Assembly (NCBI GenBank): GCA_016189845.1
Contig: JACPRT010000145.1
Coordinates: forward strand, 1 to 8,407
Length of the DNA: 8,407 nt
Source of the DNA: Chloroflexota bacterium
GTDB taxonomy: Bacteria > Chloroflexota > Dehalococcoidia > Lucifugimonadales > Lucifugimonadaceae
Reading direction: 5' to 3'
Position 1 is the first letter of the stretch; every line of letters begins with the position of its first letter. Position numbers and translations under genes: made by a program. Under the pieces are notes generated by a model. That model saw only the letters and a list, made by a program, of their open reading frames with translations, had not been told where the DNA came from and ran no database searches. Below, piece after piece: positions 1 through 5,326 of this stretch.

Positions 1-24
1 ACGGCGCGACGGTATCATGTCGCC

Positions 25-648
25 ATGACTCAGATAGCGATCATGGGCACCGGCAAAATGGCTACATCGCTGGGCGCGGGATGGTCTGCCGCCGGCCACA
101 CCGTCGTGTTCGGCTCGCGTTCACCGTCGACCGCGGCCGCGGAGATCGAAAGGGAAGTGGGAGGCGGGGTGAGGGTCGCCAGCCACCGCGATGCGCTTCG
201 GGGCGCGGAGATCGTCGTGCTCGCGCTGCCGTATCGCAGTGTCGAGGCGTTCGCGCGCGAATACTCGTCCGATCTCCGGAGCAAGGTCGTTGTCGACATC
301 TCGAACCCCTTCGACGCGCTCCCCGACAATCGTGTTGCCGGCGCCGAGGTGACGGCCAGGGCGATCGGTGCGGGCGCTCGGGTGATAGCCGCGTTCAAGG
401 ACAACTTTTCGACGACGCTGCGGGAGCCGAAGGACGGCCAGGGCCGGCAGCGGGATGTGCACTTCGCCGGGGATGATGAGACCGCAAAGCGCACGTTCGC
501 GAAGCTCGTCGAGGACCTCGGGTTTAAGCCGGTCGACTGCGGGGCACTGCGTAACGCGCGTGCACTGGACGCAATGGTTCCGCTGATGATCGAGCTCGAC
601 CGCCGCTACAACGGCCAGGGCAGGTCGAGCTGGAAGTTCCTGGTCTAG
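25..648 (+). CDS. NADPH-dependent F420 reductase-like oxidoreductase (COG2085, P5C-reductase-type Rossmann fold)
   Basis: A 207-aa cytosolic protein with an N-terminal dinucleotide-binding fold: beta strand, then the glycine-rich loop GTGKMA (residues 8-13), and a second strand ending in SRS (31-33), where this family usually contacts the NADP phosphate. VVLALPY (64-70) and VVDISNPFD (89-97) match later strands of the fold. The C-terminal block around residues 146-188 (HFAGDDETAK, LGFKPVDCGALRNAR) resembles F420-dependent NADP reductases, which transfer hydride between NADPH and coenzyme F420. The length matches that family (just over 200 aa). Many COG2085 members are uncharacterised and may not use F420, and no F420-synthesis gene is visible here, so the cofactor is unproven. 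The ATG at 25 is the natural start: an upstream ATG at 17 runs into a stop after three codons. No clear Shine-Dalgarno sequence is visible in the 24 bases available. It converges on the exporter cluster across a 399-bp gap. Confidence 0.85.
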   Translation: MTQIAIMGTGKMATSLGAGWSAAGHTVVFGSRSPSTAAAEIEREVGGGVRVASHRDALRGAEIVVLALPYRSVEAFAREYSSDLRSKVVVDISNPFDALPDNRVAGAEVTARAIGAGARVIAAFKDNFSTTLREPKDGQGRQRDVHFAGDDETAKRTFAKLVEDLGFKPVDCGALRNARALDAMVPLMIELDRRYNGQGRSSWKFLV

Positions 649-798
649 TCTTCTGGGTCCAGCCTTCTGACCAGGGATGGCTTCTGAGTGCGCATCGCCA
701 GGAATCGTTGACGAGGGCCGCCCGCCCCGAAGAAGACTCTTCTGCCCGTCGGTGATCCACTACCCTCCGCCCGTCTCTCGTAAACTCGCCTCTGGACT

Positions 799-992
799 TT
801 GATATCAGCGGCGATATCGATACTGCTGGCGAATCCCGTCGTGGTCCGGGCGCGTCTCCTTCGACATGGTGGTACCGCCGGCGGTACCACCGGTGGTACC
901 GCCCGATAAAGGAGGAGTAGACCGGCTTCAACTCGGGAGGGCGAATTCGCCAGCAGTATCGATATCGGATGTGATAGCACCGCCGATATCAA
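799..992. repeat. nested inverted-repeat element (long imperfect palindrome, MITE-like or structured DNA)
   Basis: The sequence at 812-834 is the exact reverse complement of 945-967: 23 bp with no mismatch (arms contain GATATCGATACTGC / GCAGTATCGATATC). Outside these arms, TTGATATC-A-GCG at 799-810 pairs with the segment at 981-992 with one mismatch, leaving about 13 extra bases on the right side. Inside, CTCCTT (856-861) pairs with AAGGAG (909-914), and the centre is a set of GGTACC palindromes (868-903). The whole block is therefore roughly symmetric about 885-896. GATATC occurs four times here, at 801, 813, 961 and 985. A 23-bp exact repeat is far beyond chance at this spacing. The trinucleotide GAC occurs just outside both ends (795-797, 993-995), which could be a target duplication but is too short to rely on. 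It could be a small nonautonomous transposon (MITE), a cruciform or transcript-end structure between convergent genes, or a protein-binding element. It encodes no protein that I recognise. Confidence 0.85.
868..903. repeat. three 12-bp GGTACC units forming two overlapping 24-bp palindromes
   Basis: GGTACC occurs at 871, 883 and 895, exactly 12 bp apart, within the unit GGTACCRCCGGY (the third copy diverges at its end). Positions 868-891 and 880-903 are each perfect 24-bp palindromes and overlap by 12 bp. The array sits at the centre of the larger inverted-repeat element. It could form alternative hairpins or cruciforms, or bind a multimeric protein. No T-run follows on either strand, so it is not a standard intrinsic terminator. 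Confidence 0.85.
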
Positions 993-1047
993 GACGCGGA
1001 AACCGCAAGAAGGCGCCTGCCGGCCTTCAGGCTGTTCTGTCTCCAAG

Positions 1048-2391
1048 TCAGTGTGACACCCGGATCGGTCCACCGCGGGCCGCCGTCCCCGCGCCGGCCG
1101 CTTGCATCTCGGCCAGCCTGCGCACGTGATGCGGCCGCAGGACCACGACGAGGACGCCGAATACGATCGCCCCTGCGATCGAAAAGATCGCCAGGGCCGG
1201 TTGCGGCCCGATTGCCTCGGCCAGCCCGCCGAGGGCGAGCAGCCCTGCCGGCTGCAGCCCCCACGCGACGAATCGCACGCTTATGACTCGCCCTCGAAAC
1301 TCCTCGGGCGCATGCAGCTGGACAGCTGTCATGTTGGTCTGGAAAAAGGCCGTCGCGGCGAAGGCGGCAAGCGCAACCAGCACGATGGTCAGGACGTAGC
1401 TGTGCGACAGCGCGACGCCCAGGACGAACGCGGCGAACAGGAAACCCGACACGACCTCCACGGTCTTGTCTGATATCCGCCCGGAAATCACGACCACGAG
1501 GATCGTCGCGGCCAGTGCGCCTCCGCCCACCGCGGTGCTCAGGACGCCCAGGCCTCCCGCCCCGACGTTGAGGACGTCCTCTGCAAAGGCCGGGAAGAGG
1601 GCGCCCCACGAATTCACGGTCACGATCATCACCAAGCAGGCGAAGAGCAGCCACCGGAGCGAGGCGTCGCCCGCGATATAACCGACGCCCTCCTTCAGGT
1701 TTCGCACCATCCCGCCCTTGTGCATCGAATGCGGGCCGGATGCGACCGGCCTAAGGGAAAGGTAGAGCGGCAGCGCCGGGACAGCGATCACGGCCGCGGC
1801 GATGAACGCGTGTTCCATGCCGTAGCGGGCGATCAGGAGCCCGCCGAAGGCCGGGCCCAGGATCGACGCGACATTGCCAACCGTCATCGAGAGGCCCAGG
1901 GCGCCACGCTGTTGCCGTGTCTGCACGAGATCGGTGATCAGAGTCTGGCGGGCCGGAGCAGACAGGGCCGCACCTATCCCCTGGAGCAATGTCACGGCGA
2001 GCACGTGCCACGGCTCCGCCCTACCTATCACTACGAGGTAGGCCAGACCGATATAGGTCACCAGGGCGAAGCTCTCGTAAACCAGGGTGATCGTCTTCCG
2101 GTTGAACCGGTCCGCGAGCTCGCCTCCAGGGACGCTCAGGAAGAGCATCGGCAACATCAGAAGGGCCGGTACCAACGACACCATGAGCGGCGAGTCGGTC
2201 AGCTGCTGAAGCAGCCAGACGCGTGCCAGTGTCTCGATGGCGAGGGCGGTCGTGCTCCCGAGGGCGGCGATCGAGTAGCGCTGGTACTGGTGATCGACAA
2301 GCGCGGCGAACGGCCCCAAAGCTTTGTTCGCCGCGGGCGGCGCGGCCGGCCGCTGCGCCTGCGCGGGCCTGGCAATGACGTGGAGCCTCAT
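1048..2391 (-). CDS. MFS exporter, EntS/MFS_3-type (third of three tandem paralogues)
   Basis: A 447-aa inner-membrane transporter of the major facilitator superfamily, expected to have 12 helices and to export a small molecule by proton antiport. Hydrophobic stretches run from about residue 40 to 418. The MFS motif A loop between helices 2 and 3 is intact (GGELADRFNRK, 89-99). The second half has NSWGALFP (260-267) and the C-terminal signature PEEFRGRVISVRF (362-374), followed by GLQPAGLLALGGLAE, typical of the transmembrane secretion effector/enterobactin-exporter group (Pfam MFS_3). The frame is open further upstream, to 2634, but that stretch overlaps the previous gene and is Pro/Arg-rich. 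The ATG at 2391 has AGGA nine bases upstream and places the hydrophilic N terminus and first helix as in its neighbours, so I chose it. Substrate is unknown: relatives export siderophores or macrolides. It is last of three related genes, 154 bp after the second. Confidence 0.88.
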   Translation of the reverse strand: MRLHVIARPAQAQRPAAPPAANKALGPFAALVDHQYQRYSIAALGSTTALAIETLARVWLLQQLTDSPLMVSLVPALLMLPMLFLSVPGGELADRFNRKTITLVYESFALVTYIGLAYLVVIGRAEPWHVLAVTLLQGIGAALSAPARQTLITDLVQTRQQRGALGLSMTVGNVASILGPAFGGLLIARYGMEHAFIAAAVIAVPALPLYLSLRPVASGPHSMHKGGMVRNLKEGVGYIAGDASLRWLLFACLVMIVTVNSWGALFPAFAEDVLNVGAGGLGVLSTAVGGGALAATILVVVISGRISDKTVEVVSGFLFAAFVLGVALSHSYVLTIVLVALAAFAATAFFQTNMTAVQLHAPEEFRGRVISVRFVAWGLQPAGLLALGGLAEAIGPQPALAIFSIAGAIVFGVLVVVLRPHHVRRLAEMQAAGAGTAARGGPIRVSH

Positions 2392-2545
2392 CGTTGCGGT
2401 TCCTGCGGGGACGTGGCCGCGCGAGTCGGTCGACTGGAGATTCGAGCCCGCGGGTCGAAGCGGGCGACATGGAAGTGTCTCCTGACGTCCCGGAAAATCT
2501 CCAGCGGGAAACGGAGCGCGATCCGGGTGATTTCGGTTGGGGCGA
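2392..2545. other. gap between second and third exporter genes with a 9-bp inverted repeat
   Basis: These 154 bp hold the ribosome-binding site of the downstream exporter (AGGA nine bases before its ATG, on the minus strand) and a perfect 9-bp inverted repeat, CTGGAGATT at 2434-2442 against AATCTCCAG at 2496-2504. No clear promoter or T-run terminator is visible. The repeat could be a leader stem or operator, but a 9-bp match in a gap of this size can also arise by chance. Confidence 0.35.
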
Positions 2546-3802
2546 CTACCCGGGGGCGGGCTCTCGGACGACTCCCGCCGTGCTCCGGGCGGCGAGCGCC
2601 ACCGCGCCGAGCCCGGCCGCGCTTGCGATCGCAAAGATGGCCAAAGCCATCTGCGGGCCCATGCCTTCCGCCATCGCGCCCAGAGCGAGTTGACCGAACG
2701 GCTGCAGCCCGGAGAGGACGAACCGTGCGCTGATCACCCGCCCCCTGAGGTCGTCCGGCGTGCTCAGCTGCACGGCCATCATGTTGTGCATGAAGAAGAC
2801 GGTCCCCACGCAGGCGGCCAGCGTAGCCAGGACTACCCAAGGCACAAACGACGGCGTGTATGCCAGCAGCCCGACAACTACCGCGAAACCCAGGCCCGAT
2901 CCTATCTGGATCGCCTTGTCGGTGGCCCGGCCGTCGAGCGCCATTCCAACGAACGTGCCGAGGGTCGAACCGACGCCCACGCCGAGGACGATCACGCCCA
3001 TCCCGCCGGCGCCCTTTCCAAGCACGTCCTCGGTGAAGGTCGGGAACATCGCGCCCCATGAGTTGACGCCGAGCACGACGACCAGGAGCGCCACGAACAT
3101 CCATCGCAGTCGGCCGTCGGCAAGGATGTAGCGGAGGCCCGCTTTCAGATTCTCGATAGATCCGGCCTGCGGGCGGCGCGCGGCGGTCTCGGCCAGTGGC
3201 CGCACCCGCATGAGGATGGGCACTACCGGGATGAACAGCAGCGTGCTGACGACCAGCGCCATGTCGGTCCCGTACCGGCTAATGAGCACGCCGGCCAGGG
3301 CGGGGGCCGCGATTTGCGAGACGTTGAACACGACCATGAACATCCCGAGGGCGCCGCGATGTTCCCGCTTCGGCACGACGTCGATGATCAACGACTGGCG
3401 GGCTGGCAGCGCCAGGGACCCCATGCCGAGCAACAGGGTGAAGGCCATGATGTGCCACACCTGAATGGCATCGGCCAGGGCCAGGGCGGCGAACGCCACG
3501 TATCCGACGAGCGTTCCGGCCTCGCCCAGGACCACGATGTTCTTCCGGCTGAACCGGTCTGCAAGCTCGCCGCCGAGGAAGCTCAGAACGAGCATCGGAA
3601 ACACCCCGAGTGCCGGCACCATCGCCACCAGCAGCGGCGAGTGCGTCATCTCCTGCACCATCCAGGCGCGCGTCATCATCTGGATCGTGACGACGCAGAA
3701 GCTCAGGAAGCATGCCGCGGAGAAGAGCTGGTAGCTGCGATGGGTGAACGCGCCAAACCGGCTCCACCGAGCGGCACCGAGCGAGATCCCACGGACTGGC
3801 AA
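2546..3802 (-). CDS. MFS exporter, EntS/MFS_3-type (second of three tandem paralogues, TTG start likely)
   Basis: A 418-aa inner-membrane MFS transporter with motif A intact (GGELADRFSRK, 77-87), NSWGAMFPTFTEDVL (247-261), HNMMAVQL (339-346) and the shared RGR signature (DLRGRVISARF, 351-361) followed by GLQPFGQLALGAMAE. It belongs to the same exporter family as its two neighbours, with proton-driven efflux expected and substrate unknown. It lacks the longer hydrophilic N terminus of the other two. The start is uncertain: the first helix begins near residue 25, the first in-frame ATG lies inside that helix (residue 42), and the only usual initiator upstream is TTG at 3802. The purine-rich AGGCGGG just before that TTG is too close for an ideal ribosome-binding site. 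The frame stays open back to a TAA at 3908-3910, so a rare initiator or a start error cannot be excluded. The coding region itself is secure. Confidence 0.85.
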   Translation of the reverse strand: MPVRGISLGAARWSRFGAFTHRSYQLFSAACFLSFCVVTIQMMTRAWMVQEMTHSPLLVAMVPALGVFPMLVLSFLGGELADRFSRKNIVVLGEAGTLVGYVAFAALALADAIQVWHIMAFTLLLGMGSLALPARQSLIIDVVPKREHRGALGMFMVVFNVSQIAAPALAGVLISRYGTDMALVVSTLLFIPVVPILMRVRPLAETAARRPQAGSIENLKAGLRYILADGRLRWMFVALLVVVLGVNSWGAMFPTFTEDVLGKGAGGMGVIVLGVGVGSTLGTFVGMALDGRATDKAIQIGSGLGFAVVVGLLAYTPSFVPWVVLATLAACVGTVFFMHNMMAVQLSTPDDLRGRVISARFVLSGLQPFGQLALGAMAEGMGPQMALAIFAIASAAGLGAVALAARSTAGVVREPAPG

Positions 3803-3954
3803 CCCCGCCTGCGGAGGCAGAGGGGAGACGGTACTCGTATATCTGGTCCTGGCGCCCCCCGATGTGGCGGGGGACGCCCCGAAAGTAGATCGACCTTTGT
3901 CTTGCTGTTACCTAAGTATGAACGCTGTCGAATGCCTGGACAATTACCGGGGCC
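3803..3954 (-). promoter_or_regulatory. leader/possible promoter region of the second exporter, with GC hairpin
   Basis: This 152-bp gap separates the first and second exporter genes. On the minus strand a weak sigma70-like pair can be proposed: TTGTCC, a 17-bp spacer, then CATACT, lying around 3915-3945. Nearer the gene, 3851-3860 pairs with 3869-3878 (GGCG then a C-run against a G-run then CGCC, one mismatch, 8-base loop), giving a strong GC hairpin in the leader. It lacks a T-run, so it is not a typical terminator. Both calls are by eye, and promoter calls in GC-rich DNA are unreliable. Confidence 0.3.
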
Positions 3955-5247
3955 CTATCTGGACACGGCCGTCGCGGCCGTCGCCGCGCGCACCCTTGAG
4001 GGCCGGAAGAGCAGGACCAATGCCCCGAAGATCAACGCCCCGCCCGCGGCAAATGTCAGCAGTGCGAACTGTGGACCGGCCGACTCCGCCAGGGCGCCCA
4101 GCGTCAGGGTCCCCACCGGCTGCAGGCCCCAGCTGACGAACCTGACGCTTACAACTCGACCCCGGAATTCCTCCGGCGCAGAGAGCTGGAAGGCGGTCAT
4201 GTTCGTGACGAAGAAGATCGTGCCAGCGAACGTTGACAGGCCCGCCAGCAGTGCTGTCAACGGAAACCACGGCGAGAACGCCAGCGCGGCGACGCTGGCC
4301 GCGAACGAGAACCCGGATATGACCTCGACCATACGGTCGGGGAACCGGTTGAAGACGGCGACGGCGAGCATCGGGCCCGCGACGGCCCCGAGTCCGCCCA
4401 CGAGTTCAAGGATGCCCAGCGCACCCGCGCCGCCCTTCAATACGTCCTGGACCAGCGAGGGATAGACGGCTCCGCGGGAGCTCAGGGTAATCAGGAGGGT
4501 CACGCCGACCAGCAGGAGCCACCTGAGCGCGGGGTCGGCGACGACGAACTTCACTCCCTTTACCAGGTTCTTCAGCACCCGTCCCGTAGCGCGGCCCCGT
4601 CGCCGCGGGGCGTCGCCTCTGACCAGGGCGTAGAACGGGAGGGCAACTATCGCGATCGCGGCGCCGGCAATCATCGACTCCGAGGTCCCGAACCGGGTGA
4701 TCAGGAACGCCCCCACGGCCGGCCCGGCGATCCCTGCCAGGTTGCCGACGACCATGTTGAGCCCGATGGCGCCCCGCTGCTGCCGGGAAGGCACGAGATC
4801 GGCAAGCAGCGTCTGCTTCGAAGGGCTCGAGAGCGCCGCCGCCGTGCCGTGGACGAACGAAAAGGCCATGATTTGCCAGGTGGTCACCGAGCCAGTCGCC
4901 ACGAGGAACGCGAGGACCGCCGCCCCCGCGAACGACGCGGACTCGACGGCGATCGTGATCAGGCGGCGATCGAAACGGTCAGAGAGCGCGCCGCCCAGGA
5001 ATCCGAAGAGGAGCATCGGTAGCGCGGTCAACGCGGCGGCGACCGCAACCAGGAATGGCGAGTGCGTCTGCTCCTGGACGAGCCAGACGCGGGTAAGCGA
5101 CTGAACCGATAGCGCGGTCCCGCTGATCAGGGTCGCGATCGAGAACAGCCGGTACTGGCGGTTCGCGAATGGTGCGAACGGGCCGCCTCTACGGCGTCGG
5201 GCAGCCCCGAGCCTGCCGGTGGGACGTACGCCCACCGCCAGGCTCAT
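3955..5247 (-). CDS. MFS exporter, EntS/MFS_3-type (first of three tandem paralogues)
   Basis: A 430-aa inner-membrane MFS transporter. An Arg-rich hydrophilic N terminus (about 25 residues, RRRR at 17-20) precedes FAPFANRQYRLFS, the usual lead-in to helix 1 in this family. Motif A is present in a modified form (GGALSDRFDRR, 85-95). The C-terminal half carries TNMTAFQLSAPEEFRGRV (348-365) and GLQPVGTLTLGALAE, shared with the other two exporters. At the position where both paralogues have NSWGA(L/M)FP it has SSRGAVYP (256-263), so a polar-to-charged change occurs in or next to a membrane segment, perhaps reflecting a different substrate. ATG at 5247 is the natural start, but the nearest purine-rich element (AGGA) is about 15 bases upstream, so ribosome binding looks weak. 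It follows the aminopeptidase by 79 bp on the same strand and could be cotranscribed with it. Substrate cannot be deduced. Confidence 0.88.
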   Translation of the reverse strand: MSLAVGVRPTGRLGAARRRRGGPFAPFANRQYRLFSIATLISGTALSVQSLTRVWLVQEQTHSPFLVAVAAALTALPMLLFGFLGGALSDRFDRRLITIAVESASFAGAAVLAFLVATGSVTTWQIMAFSFVHGTAAALSSPSKQTLLADLVPSRQQRGAIGLNMVVGNLAGIAGPAVGAFLITRFGTSESMIAGAAIAIVALPFYALVRGDAPRRRGRATGRVLKNLVKGVKFVVADPALRWLLLVGVTLLITLSSRGAVYPSLVQDVLKGGAGALGILELVGGLGAVAGPMLAVAVFNRFPDRMVEVISGFSFAASVAALAFSPWFPLTALLAGLSTFAGTIFFVTNMTAFQLSAPEEFRGRVVSVRFVSWGLQPVGTLTLGALAESAGPQFALLTFAAGGALIFGALVLLFRPSRVRAATAATAVSR

Positions 5248-5280
5248 CGATATCGTCGTATGTCCTGTCCCGGGGCCGCT

Positions 5281-5297
5281 CGCGCCTTCAGGGCGCG
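5281..5297 (-). other. GC-rich hairpin between aminopeptidase and first exporter gene
   Basis: CGCGCC (5281-5286) pairs with GGCGCG (5292-5297) around a 5-base loop, in the 79-bp gap after the aminopeptidase stop codon. There is no T-run on the minus strand, so it would be at best a weak terminator, pause site or mRNA-stabilising stem that lowers transcription into the exporters. Confidence 0.3.
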
Positions 5298-5326
5298 CGG
5301 CGCTCCCCTGATGAAACTACTGGGTG

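Larger units (their letters stand above)
649..1047. other. convergent intergenic region, noncoding
   Basis: This 399-bp stretch lies between two convergent genes. The open frames crossing it have no family resemblance and no convincing start signals, so I read it as noncoding. Its left part (649-798) has only weak structure: a 7-bp inverted repeat at 639-645/669-675 around the stop of the oxidoreductase gene, and a 5-bp hairpin at 731-743. Neither is followed by a T-run, so neither is a convincing intrinsic terminator. Its right part is dominated by the nested inverted-repeat element at 799-992, described separately. Confidence 0.7.

Noticed and set aside
868..903. GGTACC palindromes as an intrinsic terminator
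   Set aside because: Strong stems, but no T-run follows on either strand, and it lies about 220 bp past the oxidoreductase stop codon.
908..917. AAAGGAGGAG, a near-perfect Shine-Dalgarno match on the plus strand
   Set aside because: No ATG, GTG or TTG follows within usable distance. It pairs in part with CTCCTT at 856-861, so it is better read as part of the inverted-repeat structure.
645..1073. Minus-strand frame with a repeated VPP motif across the palindromic element
   Set aside because: The VPP repeat is just the translation of the GGTACC array. The frame overlaps the end of the third exporter and shows no family resemblance or good start.
2434..2504. 9-bp inverted repeat between second and third exporters as a regulatory site
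   Set aside because: A match of this length over a 154-bp gap is only mildly unlikely, and it does not overlap a recognisable promoter; kept only as a low-confidence note.
1720..2733. Plus-strand open frame (337 codons) opposite the third exporter
   Set aside because: Low-complexity, Arg/Gly-rich translation with no hydrophobic core or motif, and antisense to a clear membrane protein.
3314..4465. Plus-strand open frame (383 codons) opposite the first and second exporters
   Set aside because: It spans two real genes on the other strand plus their gap, and its composition looks like a shadow frame.
5248..5255. CGATATCG just upstream of the first exporter ATG, shared with the arms of the inverted-repeat element
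   Set aside because: The shared stretch is only about 10 bp and itself palindromic; a single short match does not show a common regulator.
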